Below are positions 35,293 through 43,081 of a stretch of DNA of 46,309 bases, piece after piece. Within the stretch, counting starts at the first letter, position 1. Each line of letters starts with the position of its first letter. Location: NCBI GenBank assembly GCA_000403295.2, contig KE159613.1, positions 7,008 through 53,316 on the forward strand, in the 5' to 3' direction. Source of the stretch: Lachnospiraceae bacterium M18-1. Lineage in GTDB: Bacteria; Bacillota; Clostridia; Lachnospirales; Lachnospiraceae. The translations under genes and the position numbers were made by a program. The notes beneath the pieces are model-generated. The model was not told the DNA's origin. It made no database searches and worked only from the letters and a program-made list of their open reading frames with translations.

Positions 35293-35402
35293 CGCTTGTT
35301 CCTCTTATCGAGAAAGGCAAGCAACGCTATAACAAAACTACCAAAGGCAATCAGCAGAGCCAATATACCTATGAAAATCGAAATGATTTCAAAAGCTGTC
35401 AT
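35286..35402 (-). CDS. Holin-like type I toxin peptide
   Basis: A 38-aa peptide of one transmembrane helix (residues 4-30, FIGILALLIAFGSFVIALLAF) followed by a charged LDKRNKRK tail. This matches the pattern of the putative holin-like toxins (TxpA/BsrG class), which damage the membrane when overproduced. GGGGAGG precedes ATG 35402 by 8 bp. A complementary CCTCCC in the leader (about 35452-35457) could hide the ribosome binding site in a hairpin, a usual safeguard in type I toxin mRNAs. Its partner is the convergent RNA at 35196. Confidence 0.75.
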   Translation of the reverse strand: MTAFEIISIFIGILALLIAFGSFVIALLAFLDKRNKRK

Positions 35403-35492
35403 TTGCGCCACCTCCCCTCTTATGTACTCCGACAAACCGGGTGTGAAGTTTAGGGAGGCTACCACCTTGCAACACGATTGTTCCTCTCCGAT

Positions 35493-35521
35493 ATTCTATC
35501 ATATTCTTTCTTTTGTGACAA
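35493..35521 (-). promoter_or_regulatory. Promoter of the toxin gene
   Basis: On the minus strand TTGTCA and TAGAAT have a 17-bp spacer. The leader to the toxin ATG is about 85 nt and contains GCCTCCC, complementary to the GGGAGG of the ribosome binding site. Confidence 0.65.
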
Positions 35522-35614
35522 TTCCCCTATTAAATTTTATCAAGTGTTCTTTGGTGATGTGTAAACCGTCAAAATATCTATAGTTTATTTGATAGAAAAA
35601 AAGGCGGTATTATT

Positions 35615-36283
35615 ATGTGTAATGTATATAGCTATATGAGGATAAGCACATCAGAGGAAAGAGATTTACAGAAGTTTACCCGTCAGGAAAGTGCATTACA
35701 AAGATATGCAAAAGAAAATGATATTGAATATCTGTTAGAGTTTAGGGAAGATAAAAGCGGTAAGAATTTTACAGAGCGTAAGCAATGGCAAAAATTAGAG
35801 AGCATAGTACAGCCAGGAGATATGATTGTCTTTAAGGATATATGCCGATTTACAAGAGAAGCAAAAGTTGGGTATATGAAGTATATGGAACTGTTGAATA
35901 AAGGCGTTGAATTGATTTTTATTGATAATCAGACAGTAAGCACTCCGTATATCAAGCAGTTATTGAATGTGGCAAAGGCACAAAATTTAGTAGAAAGGAC
36001 GAGCCTTGAAAGCACTGTAAAGCTATTGCTGATTGTGGAGTTGGACAGAGCAGAGCAGGAAAGAAAAATAACAGTTCAAAGAATTAAGGACGGAATAGAA
36101 GCCAGTAGCAAACGTAGCGGCAGAGCAACAGGGAAGCTTGATAAAATGTCAGACGAGTTGAAAGCGGATATACAGCTATTCATTAAAGATAGAAGTATAA
36201 AGCAAATAGATTTGATGCAGAAACATAATATAAGCAGAAATACGTTAAAGAAATATATTGAAATAGTTAAGAATGAGAAATAA
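35615..36283 (+). CDS. Serine recombinase (resolvase/invertase family)
   Basis: A 222-aa small serine recombinase. The catalytic serine is in YSYMRISTSEE (about Ser12) and conserved arginines in FKDICRFTREA. A long helix follows and the C-terminal part (IKQIDLMQKHNISRNTLKKYIE) is a helix-turn-helix DNA-binding domain. Such proteins resolve cointegrates or invert segments; they are usually not the integrase of elements in rpsI. AAAGGCGG lies 8 bp before ATG. A terminator follows. Confidence 0.9.
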   Translation: MCNVYSYMRISTSEERDLQKFTRQESALQRYAKENDIEYLLEFREDKSGKNFTERKQWQKLESIVQPGDMIVFKDICRFTREAKVGYMKYMELLNKGVELIFIDNQTVSTPYIKQLLNVAKAQNLVERTSLESTVKLLLIVELDRAEQERKITVQRIKDGIEASSKRSGRATGKLDKMSDELKADIQLFIKDRSIKQIDLMQKHNISRNTLKKYIEIVKNEK

Positions 36284-36296
36284 ATAATACTTCATT

Positions 36297-36332
36297 AAGG
36301 GTATGTGTTCGGTGCGTACCCTTTTATTTTGT
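36297..36332 (+). terminator. Terminator after the serine recombinase gene
   Basis: AAGGGTA (36297-36303) pairs with TACCCTT (36317-36323), followed by TTATTTT. Confidence 0.75.
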
Positions 36333-36500
36333 TCCAGAATAAGCATAGGGTGGGGGTTTTATAGCAAAACGCCGCATAGTGGTAGTAAGCGTGTCAAATT
36401 GCCGGGCATTTTCAAAAAGCCTTAGTCCTGCTGCCATTCTGAAATATTTTTAAAATATGCAAAAAGGCGGTTTTGTGATAAAATGAAAATTATCATTGTA
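36333..36500 (+). other. Non-coding stretch, possible element-specific site
   Basis: No ORF is seen. A GC-richer block at about 36346-36420 (GGGTGGGGGTTTTATAGC, then CGCCGCATAGTGGTAGTAAG and GCCGGGC) stands out from the AT-rich surroundings and could be a transfer origin or regulatory region. No relaxase is near, so the function is open. Confidence 0.3.
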
Positions 36501-36517
36501 TGGAAGAGGTCGTTAAA

Positions 36518-37330
36518 ATGAAAAATCAATCATTAGCTGCTAACGTTATGAAAATTTCAATAGAAGATTCAATACATAAAGTTATGGACATTATAGAAAA
36601 AGAAGATGGAAGAACCTTTGAAGAAAAAAAGAAAGAAGCAATCAATTTTCTTAAGGATAAAGAGAATACGTTGCTGGCAGAACGTTTAATTGATATTGCT
36701 ACATATGATGAAATTGGGAAAAAGATTTATAAGAAGTTCTGGGCAATGGGAGAGTGTATTATTACAGAAAATGAAATTATACTACGAAAAGTACAGGATT
36801 CGGATAAAGACATATTTATTGAATTGCAAAAGGAAAATAATATCGTTAAATCAATGATGAAAGAAGAAGCCTATCGTAATATGTTATGGAATGAACATAT
36901 AGAGTATAAAGCATTGATGTTTTCGGTAATCGTGGATAATGAATATGCCGGATATTGTGGTATAAAGAATACTACGCATGAACAATGGGAGATAGCGATA
37001 GAAATTTTGAATAAGTGGAAACACAAAGGAATTGGATATAGAGCAATTAGTGTTATGTTAGATGAAATAAAGAATCGTCTGAATGTATCGGAATTTCGTG
37101 CAAGAATTGACGTTGAAAATTATCCAAGTCAAAGATTATTTGAGAAACTTGGGGCAGAGCCTAATGGTATTTCAGAATTTTTGTTGCATGAGGAAGCGGA
37201 TATTCGTAGATGTGAGGAAGAAAATATTCATTTGCTGGATGAGAGAATACAGAAATTAGCAAAGCAGTTTAATGTTGAGCCAAGAAAATTGTTAAGCCAT
37301 GTGTTGGAATACAAATTAATGTGGGATTAA
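36518..37330 (+). CDS. GNAT acetyltransferase (RimJ/RimL-like) with N-terminal extension
   Basis: A 270-aa protein. The first 80 residues are helical and charged, of unknown role. From residue about 85 (IILRKVQDSDKDIFIEL) it follows the GNAT RimJ/L pattern, with the acetyl-CoA loop in KHKGIGYRAISVML and the closing ARIDVENYPSQRLFEKLGA. A further helical tail follows. ATG 36518 with AAGAGG upstream is preferred to ATG 36500. It is the last gene inside the rpsI element, and its substrate is unknown. Such genes can modify toxins or antibiotics, but no evidence here selects one. Confidence 0.7.
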   Translation: MKNQSLAANVMKISIEDSIHKVMDIIEKEDGRTFEEKKKEAINFLKDKENTLLAERLIDIATYDEIGKKIYKKFWAMGECIITENEIILRKVQDSDKDIFIELQKENNIVKSMMKEEAYRNMLWNEHIEYKALMFSVIVDNEYAGYCGIKNTTHEQWEIAIEILNKWKHKGIGYRAISVMLDEIKNRLNVSEFRARIDVENYPSQRLFEKLGAEPNGISEFLLHEEADIRRCEEENIHLLDERIQKLAKQFNVEPRKLLSHVLEYKLMWD

Positions 37331-37376
37331 AGAAAGTGTCTGTAAGTGTTCATAAATAGACAAAAATGGTTTTTCA

Positions 37377-37398
37377 TAACACACTTGTAGCACACAAA
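37377..37398 (+). repeat. Right pair of 11-bp arm-type repeats
   Basis: TAACACACTTG and TAGCACACAAA in tandem, the counterpart of 30116-30137, 33 bp inside the right attachment site. Confidence 0.6.
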
Positions 37399-37430
37399 TA
37401 GTCTGAAAAGCTTTATTTTATGCGGTTTGA

Positions 37431-37447
37431 AGTTCACAAAACGATAA
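37431..37447 (+). other. Right attachment site (rpsI 3'-end copy)
   Basis: AGTTCACAAAACGATAA matches the rpsI end in 15 of 17 positions and, read in the S9 frame, encodes FTKR and stop, a natural variant of the S9 C-terminus. Below it starts the presumed native sequence downstream of rpsI. Confidence 0.7.
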
Positions 37448-37450
37448 GCA

Positions 37451-37593
37451 GTTATCTGCGAACAAGAATATATGGAAAGGTCTTGAAATGCTTGCATTTC
37501 AGGGCCTTTTTATATATTCCTGTTCATTGGTACGCAAGAATGACCGAGATGAAGCGCAGCGTAATCGAGGTGATTCTTGTGTTCGCAGATAAC
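37451..37593. repeat. Inverted repeat flanking the displaced rpsI terminator
   Basis: GTTATCTGCGAACAAGAAT (37451-37469) is mirrored by ATTCTTGTGTTCGCAGATAAC (37573-37593) with only a 2-base insertion. CAAGAAT also occurs at 37535, so the right arm can form an alternative shorter hairpin. No ORF is convincing here. Confidence 0.6.
37478..37515 (+). terminator. Presumed native rpsI-operon terminator
   Basis: GGTCTTGAAATGC pairs with GCATTTCAGGGCC through 13 pairs (two G-U) and is followed by TTTTTAT. It lies 32 bp after the right att site, where the S9 gene would end without the insertion. Confidence 0.75.
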
Positions 37594-37719
37594 GTGCACT
37601 TTCTACAAAACCACAGTAAAGAGTCTCCCTGAAATATAAAATTTCCTAAAATATGATGAGAATAACCTTGATATTATTCGCAATATGGATTAAAATATCA
37701 CTTGAAAGGAGACGGAGCA

Positions 37720-38180
37720 ATGGAATATTTTTCTATCCAAGACTTTTCAGAGAAATGGAATGTTAGTAAAAGAAGAATCCAGATATTGTGTAAAGAAGGG
37801 CGTATAAATGGGGCCAAAATGATTGGAAATATGTGGGTTATACCCAAGGATGCATCAAGACCTGCAGATGCAAGAACAAAGAATCCCACTGTAAATCCCG
37901 TTTCCGCAGGAGATTCTATAATAAGAAGGGAATTAAAGAAGCTCTTAAGGTCAATGTATAAAACGGCGGAAACTCTATCTAAAGATGAAAGGAATAAAAA
38001 GGATTTGTATTGTCTTCTATTGCAGCTGGGCTATGCGGATTTTATATAGGTAAGAATGCATTGACTGCTGATATAGAGAAAAAAATCAGTGAGGATCTAA
38101 CCGGTAAGGATATCAATATGGTAAACAATGCATTGCTAAATGATGTATTTGATTTTATAGAAAATCGAGAATATTTCTAG
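37720..38180 (+). pseudogene. HTH (MerR/excisionase-like) protein gene, frameshifted
   Basis: ATG 37720 with AAAGGAGA upstream starts MEYFSIQDFSEKWNVSKRRIQILCKEGRI (shown in parts: FSIQDFSEKWNVSKRR), a MerR/excisionase-type winged HTH, with the wing MIGNMWVIPKDASRP. The frame ends at 38049 with GYADFI. Another frame gives GFYIGKNALTADIEKK and continues to TAG 38180 with VNNALLNDVFDFIENREYF. One missing base near 38036 (GC-GGATTT) joins them as GYAGFYIGKNAL, so the gene is one of about 153 codons with a single-base deletion. It may have regulated the neighbouring nuclease gene. Confidence 0.6.
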
Positions 38181-38964
38181 ACCCTCCGGTTGATTTTCGC
38201 ATCTCAAACCAGAATTGTTCATTCGTAAAAGCAGGTTTCTCAGAGCTAGATTGTACGACATAATCAGCAACCGGGTCTTTTGGTTTCTCAAAATAATCTC
38301 TCCTTTTATCCATAGTAACTATCGCAGGGATTGATACTTTCTCATAACCAAATAAAGCTGTTTTCTTTTGTTTTTTCTTTTTAAGATCCCGTCTGCTTAT
38401 ATTGTCAATTTTCTGTATTACTTCTTTCGAAATATAATTCGCACCTAACAATTCATCTATTTTTTCTTTGGAAGTTATCTTGGCAGAACACTCATATTTA
38501 GGATCTATGTATTTATCAATAATAGAATGAATGGAATCAAGATCACCGCTTAAAGCAGGCAGATCATATGTTTGTATAGAGCAACTTTCAAAGATTGTCC
38601 ATAATCCTCCGCCAGTAAGATTATTGGAGCCAACCGCACACCATGCAGAATCCGAATTTTCTAAAAGATATATTTTACTATGATATGTAGTTGAAAAGTT
38701 CTGTGAATGAATCACATACAATTCGTCACATAATGTAAATAAATTCAAGAGTGCTTCATAAGAGGTTCCATCAAGATCAATGCCTATAAATGCCTTGATT
38801 TTTCCATGATTTGCTCTAAATTATTCAAGTGACTCTTTGAGGCGCAGAACACCACTATTTTTCGCAAAAGCTGAAAAAATAGTAAAAGATGTGTATTTAG
38901 CGTTCAACTCGCCTCTGAGGATTTCTCCAAGTTGTCCCTGGAATGGTTGATTTATTATCGACAT
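38155..38964 (-). pseudogene. PLD-like nuclease gene with an in-frame stop
   Basis: The frame starts at MSIINQPFQGQLGEIL (ATG 38964). It is interrupted by TAA at 38821-38823 after RLKESLE and continues in the same frame to 38155. A single C-to-T change in CAA would explain the stop. The rest has the phospholipase D-type motif HSKIYLLENSDSAW followed by GSNNLTGGG, as in NgoFVII-like restriction endonucleases and related PLD nucleases. The C-terminus is short compared with that family. It overlaps the frameshifted HTH gene tail to tail by 26 bp, so both members of the locus are broken. Confidence 0.65.
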
Positions 38965-39114
38965 ATATCCGCCTTCTTTCACATAATAGATCTCTTTTAC
39001 TTTGTCAAAAGTTGGTAAAATATACAAGGAGAAAAATGGATAGAACAAGATAAGCTTACAATAAGCTACCAGCGATATTTTTTTATATTGTCAATTCACT
39101 GTCTCACTAGCGGC

Positions 39115-39990
39115 CTAAACGGTATGGTGCTTTCGATAATGAAAAAACTCCGTCAAAAACTCATAAAAATCGATCACATTCTGACTGTCCATTTTATTCC
39201 TGTTATAGTTAATGATAATATCCCTCTGGCAGACCGGATCCTCAATCTTTAAAAGCCTTACGTGCTCATTTTCAATGCTCCCCCAAGTAAATTCCGGCCA
39301 GAAACCAATCCCCATATTCGCCGCGATCATATTCTTCACGGCAGACGGATTATCACTTTCGAAAATAATCTTCGGCGTAAAACCCGCGTGCTGGCAGAAC
39401 CGGTCACATATATAGCGAAATTCCCGGGAACCCAGAAGGCTGATGAACCCCTCATCCGCTGCTTCCTCCAGGCAGACAGACTCCCGCCCCTTATATTTTC
39501 CCTTCCTTGGCACGGCCAGGTAGATCTCTTCCGCACAGGTAAAGCTGTCCTTCTCATTCACTGCCTGATAAAATAACTTTGTCTTCACGGCAATATCATA
39601 AAGCTCACTCTCCGAATTTTGCTGCAATTGAAAATTAATATCCTCATGCTCCTTTTTATATTCTATGATCGCTTCCATGACAAGTCCTGACGCCGCCAGA
39701 ACATTCATGTGGATCGTCTCGCTCTCCAAAGCGACCATCATCTTAAGCTGCTCCGGAATATCGTCAAACTGCGCCATCAGCGGTTCCAGCTTTTTCTGCA
39801 GATACTTCCCGTACTCTGTCAGCACGATATTTCTGCCCTTTGCCGTAAATAGCGGAACTCCCAGGTCATTCTCCAACCGCCGGATGGCCTGGGTCAGCGC
39901 CGGCTGTGTAATGTGCAGATTCTTCGCGCTGTTCGTCATGTGCTTCGTATTCGCTACTTCCAGAAAATACCGTATCTGCATTAATTCCAT
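39115..39990 (-). CDS. LysR family transcriptional regulator
   Basis: A 291-aa LysR regulator. The N-terminal winged HTH includes ANTKHMTNSAKNLHITQPALT (shown in parts: SAKNLHITQPALTQAI) and LGVPLFTAKGRN; the C-terminal part is a ligand-binding domain. ATG 39990 with GAGGAG upstream is preferred to the longer frame from 40044. It is divergent from the membrane/SGNH-like gene 315 bp away, which is the usual layout for a LysR target. The effector is unknown; the dihydropyrimidinase gene nearby makes a pyrimidine- or hydantoin-like ligand a possibility only. Confidence 0.92.
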   Translation of the reverse strand: MELMQIRYFLEVANTKHMTNSAKNLHITQPALTQAIRRLENDLGVPLFTAKGRNIVLTEYGKYLQKKLEPLMAQFDDIPEQLKMMVALESETIHMNVLAASGLVMEAIIEYKKEHEDINFQLQQNSESELYDIAVKTKLFYQAVNEKDSFTCAEEIYLAVPRKGKYKGRESVCLEEAADEGFISLLGSREFRYICDRFCQHAGFTPKIIFESDNPSAVKNMIAANMGIGFWPEFTWGSIENEHVRLLKIEDPVCQRDIIINYNRNKMDSQNVIDFYEFLTEFFHYRKHHTV

Positions 39991-40125
39991 ATTGAACTCT
40001 CCTCTCTCATATGATATTGTCCAAGCACATCCCTTCATGGTCATTCGGCCGTTTTATAGTGTACACCCTTCGGATTTTGTTTTCACCATGACACGACATT
40101 TGAGCCATTCCATAATACAAACATT

Positions 40126-40145
40126 ATAATTTTCATAAATATTAT
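40126..40145. promoter_or_regulatory. Possible LysR operator
   Basis: ATAAT-N10-ATTAT dyad in an AT-rich stretch of the divergent intergenic region. It resembles the T-N11-A type box of LysR proteins, but AT-rich dyads are common. Confidence 0.3.
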
Positions 40146-40205
40146 ATATTAGACATAATCAAACGTCAATGCTAAACTATACTCGAACGATGAAACAAGA
40201 TTTAC

Positions 40206-40270
40206 GCAGAAGGGTTCCTGCCGAAAGGAGAAATCGAAAAATTCTACTATACCCGGCAAGCCTTTTCTGC
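40206..40270 (+). promoter_or_regulatory. Structured leader upstream of the membrane/SGNH-like gene
   Basis: GCAGAA (40206-40211) with TTCTGC (40265-40270) and CTGCC with GGCAAG just inside form a long imperfect stem around a purine-rich loop. It ends 35 bp before the ATG. I could not match it to a known riboswitch. Confidence 0.35.
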
Positions 40271-40305
40271 ACAGAGCTTTTAAAAGGAAAGAGAGGAAAA
40301 TAAAA

Positions 40306-41340
40306 ATGGCCGAACTTCTAGAGTCCACCATGCTGATCTGTTTTGGTTTATCCTGGCCCATGAATCTTGCCAAAAATATCAAAGCCAGATCAGCCAGAAA
40401 CATGAGCATCCAGTTTATTTTACTTATTATTACAGGGTATATCGCCGGAATCACAGCGAAAATTTACAGCCACAGATTCAATTATGTATTGGTCGTATAT
40501 CTTTTAAATCTGGTTGTCGTATCCGCCAATGTCATTGTTTACTTTATCAACTTACGCTATGACAGGCAGACACAGACAGCAAACGCGGAACTGAGCAGAA
40601 AGATTTCAGGACATGCAGAGAATAGGGTTAATGCCCCCGCAGAAGCATCTGCAGAGAACGCCCATACATCCGAACCCTTCCAACCTTCCATGCATGAACA
40701 AGGAGATGATGAAATGCAGACTTATCGTGAACTTAACAGTATTACAGAAGCAGGTGGTGTTGTACTTTTTGGATCCAACACATTCGCCTCTCTTCCGATC
40801 GGGGAACTCTCACAGGCCTTCCGTATCACAGAACCTATCTACAACCGGAGTGTCAAAGATATACGCATTGACCAGATTGAACGCTACCTGAAAGTATGTC
40901 TGTATGACCTCAATCCACGCAAGATATTTGTAAATATGGGAGATGTAGATATTCGGGATGAAAATGTAGATGTAGAAAATTTTATTTCTAAATATGAATG
41001 GCTGCTCTATATGATCCACACAAAAACACAGGCTTCCATCTACATCGTGCCTATCGTATCCAAGAGCCCGGCCGCATTCAAGATCAATCAGCGCCTGAAA
41101 GCATTGGCTGCACAGACCGGATGCAAATATATTGATATCTCCGGTGTGTTTGAATCCAAGCGGCCTACTCTCCGGCTGTTCGAATTGATGAAGGTGCATA
41201 TGCGCAATCATCCGATCAACTTTGCAGACGCGATGGAGGTCGGGACCCTCAGCAACCGGGTCATCGAAGATGTTCCCAACGACGGACAGCCGTCCGCAGC
41301 ACCTGGTCTCAAAAAAGAGGTTGTATACGCAAAACATTAA
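40306..41340 (+). CDS. Membrane protein with SemiSWEET-like N-terminus and SGNH-like C-terminus
   Basis: A 344-aa protein. Residues 1-86 form three transmembrane helices with the pattern FGLSWPMNLAKNIKARSARNMS, similar to a PQ-loop/SemiSWEET unit. After a flexible linker (about 95-140) the C-terminal domain begins VVLFGSNTFASLPIGEL, which resembles an SGNH block I with GSN in place of GDS. FVNMGDVDIRDE fits the place of block III. No block V DxxH is evident, so catalysis is doubtful. GAGAGGAAAA precedes ATG. It may bind or sense a ligand. The domain calls come from pattern only. Confidence 0.55.
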   Translation: MAELLESTMLICFGLSWPMNLAKNIKARSARNMSIQFILLIITGYIAGITAKIYSHRFNYVLVVYLLNLVVVSANVIVYFINLRYDRQTQTANAELSRKISGHAENRVNAPAEASAENAHTSEPFQPSMHEQGDDEMQTYRELNSITEAGGVVLFGSNTFASLPIGELSQAFRITEPIYNRSVKDIRIDQIERYLKVCLYDLNPRKIFVNMGDVDIRDENVDVENFISKYEWLLYMIHTKTQASIYIVPIVSKSPAAFKINQRLKALAAQTGCKYIDISGVFESKRPTLRLFELMKVHMRNHPINFADAMEVGTLSNRVIEDVPNDGQPSAAPGLKKEVVYAKH

Positions 41341-41354
41341 ATATATCTTTCAGC

Positions 41355-41390
41355 CACCCTCCGCTTTTTAAACAGAGGGTGACTGCATTT
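41355..41390. terminator. Terminator between convergent genes
   Basis: CACCCTC (41355-41361) pairs with GAGGGTG (41375-41381) across an A/T-rich loop. It lies between the convergent membrane and hydantoinase genes. Confidence 0.65.
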
Positions 41391-41437
41391 TCATTTTTAG
41401 GGGTGACTTTCTCTTTTTAGCTTCCCATGATTGCTTC

Positions 41438-42820
41438 TTATATGTAATCTGCATAAGGTCTTCGATGTATAAAACGGCCGGCTCCCTTTTCTCCGATAAA
41501 CTGATTCTCTTTAACCAGTACATTTCCTCTCTGCATGACCAGACGGATCTGCCCCTGCAATTTCAGCCCTTCATAAGGGGTATAATCAACAGCCCCATGC
41601 ATCCGGCTATGTGTCAGTATTCCTGATGCATCTGGATCCAGGATTACAAGGTCTGCATCTGCCCCGGGCTGAATCGCTCCCTTTTCCGGATACAGTCCAT
41701 AAATCCTGCATGGCTTTGTACAAAGTGTCTCCACCAGGCGATGCATGGTGATACGTCCCCTAGCTACCCCCTCGGAGTACAAGAGCATCAGCCTTTCTTC
41801 CACTCCCGGCGCGCCATTCGGGCATGCAGTAAAATCATCCTTACCCATCTGTTTTTCTTTTCCATAATTAAATGGACAGTGATCCGTGGCAACCACCTGG
41901 ATATCTCCAGCCACAAGTCCTTCCCACAGCGCATCGCAGTCTTCCTGTGTACGAAGAGGTGGTGACATGATGTATTTGAGGCCGTCCTCCCTTGTATAGC
42001 ATTCCTCTGTCAAAAAGAGATACTGCGGACAAGTTTCTACGAATATATTTTTCTGTCCCTGTCTCCTTGCCTCCCGGACTGCCTCCAGGCTCTCCTTGCA
42101 GGAAAGATGCACAATATATACCGGTGCGTCATCCGCCATCCTGGCGAGCTTCAGAACACGGTCTACAGCTTCCGCTTCAACCAGATTCGGACGGCTTTTC
42201 GCATGCCAGATCGGTGCGGTTTTCCCTTCGCTCTTATGCTTCTGCTTCAGATATTCCACTACATCATGATTTTCGCAGTGGAATGCGGTAATCCCGTTAA
42301 GCTCTTTCATTTTCTTCAGAATCTGCAGAACATCCGCATCATTGAGCTTAAAGCCGTAGGTCAGATACGCCTTCACGCTGGGAATCCCGTCAGCAGCCAT
42401 AGTCTCCAGTTCTGCCAGGATTTCCGCATTCACATGCTGCGCGGTTCCGTGGAATCCATAGTCTATGACTGCCTTTCCCTCTGCCAGCTTCCGATATACA
42501 TCGAACTGATAATGCAGCGGGACACCTGCCGGTCCGAAAGCCATATGATCTACAATAGATGTGGTTCCTCCGCAGACCGCCGCCACAGTACCGTCATAAA
42601 AATCATCTACAGCCCTGGAGATTCCTACATCCAGATCCATATGAGTATGTACATCCACTGCCCCCGGAAGTACGTAACAGCCGTCCGCATCGATGATTTC
42701 TGCGTCCGGATCTGAAAAATCCGTTCCAATCCGCACAATCTTCTCATTCTCGATCTGGATATCCGCCTGATAATCCTCCGCTTCTGTAAAAATCCTTCCG
42801 TTTTTCAATATTTTTTTCAT
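41438..42820 (-). CDS. Dihydropyrimidinase / D-hydantoinase
   Basis: A 460-aa amidohydrolase that opens cyclic amides such as dihydropyrimidines or hydantoins. All metal-site residues are in place: His58 and His60 in VDVHTHMD, the carboxylatable Lys150 in SVKAYLTYG, His181 in AFHCEN, His238 in IVHLS and Asp313 in ATDHCPF; Tyr155 follows Lys150 as in characterised enzymes. GAAAGGAAAC precedes ATG. The natural substrate is not fixed by sequence. No carbamoylase gene is adjacent. Confidence 0.9.
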   Translation of the reverse strand: MKKILKNGRIFTEAEDYQADIQIENEKIVRIGTDFSDPDAEIIDADGCYVLPGAVDVHTHMDLDVGISRAVDDFYDGTVAAVCGGTTSIVDHMAFGPAGVPLHYQFDVYRKLAEGKAVIDYGFHGTAQHVNAEILAELETMAADGIPSVKAYLTYGFKLNDADVLQILKKMKELNGITAFHCENHDVVEYLKQKHKSEGKTAPIWHAKSRPNLVEAEAVDRVLKLARMADDAPVYIVHLSCKESLEAVREARRQGQKNIFVETCPQYLFLTEECYTREDGLKYIMSPPLRTQEDCDALWEGLVAGDIQVVATDHCPFNYGKEKQMGKDDFTACPNGAPGVEERLMLLYSEGVARGRITMHRLVETLCTKPCRIYGLYPEKGAIQPGADADLVILDPDASGILTHSRMHGAVDYTPYEGLKLQGQIRLVMQRGNVLVKENQFIGEKGAGRFIHRRPYADYI

Positions 42821-43081
42821 TATACATAGTTTCCTTTCATTTTAACACTTCTGCACATAAACCCTGTAGGATAATGATACCGGATTTTTCTGTTCATGTC
42901 CAGATTATTCCTAATAAACCAGCTCTGACGCTTAAATTTATTTTTTTCTTCCAGGCTATGAAAATTTCATATCTTCCACAGCCTTTTCTTAGTATTATGG
43001 ATTCCAGGAAACAGTATTCCCTTGGTTTCCTCTATTCAATTTCCAGCTTCCTTTTGAATCCCCCCTTCCTTCGAGACCTGT
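42821..43081. other. Non-coding stretch between hydantoinase and transposase genes
   Basis: About 260 bp without a convincing gene. It contains the hydantoinase promoter region and, probably, the outer end of the interrupted transposase's element; no terminal repeats could be identified because only one end is present. Confidence 0.5.

Larger units (their letters stand above)
30003..37447 (+). mobile_element. Decayed integrative element in the rpsI 3' end
   Basis: The 7.4-kb AT-rich segment begins right after the rpsI stop and ends with a near copy of the rpsI terminus (AGTTCACAAAACGATAA), which still encodes FTKR-stop in the S9 frame. Paired 11-bp repeats based on TAGCACACA lie just inside each end. 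Its contents are accessory and mobile: RHH-like protein, HExxH protein, small ORFs, frameshifted gene, two IS elements, toxin/antisense module, serine recombinase and GNAT protein. No tyrosine integrase, relaxase or transfer gene is seen, so it is probably a remnant or needs a helper. The 3' end of rpsI is, to my knowledge, a used target of tyrosine-integrase elements. Confidence 0.7.

Noticed and set aside
35615..36283. Serine recombinase as the integrase that placed the element in rpsI
   Set aside because: Small serine recombinases of this type act as resolvases or invertases; the 17-bp near-repeat and tandem 11-bp arm sites fit a tyrosine integrase instead. It cannot be excluded fully.
37420..37632. 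70-codon frame across the right att site
   Set aside because: It runs through the att repeat, the terminator hairpin and the inverted repeat, so it is not a plausible gene; the meaningful frame there is the S9 terminus in another phase.
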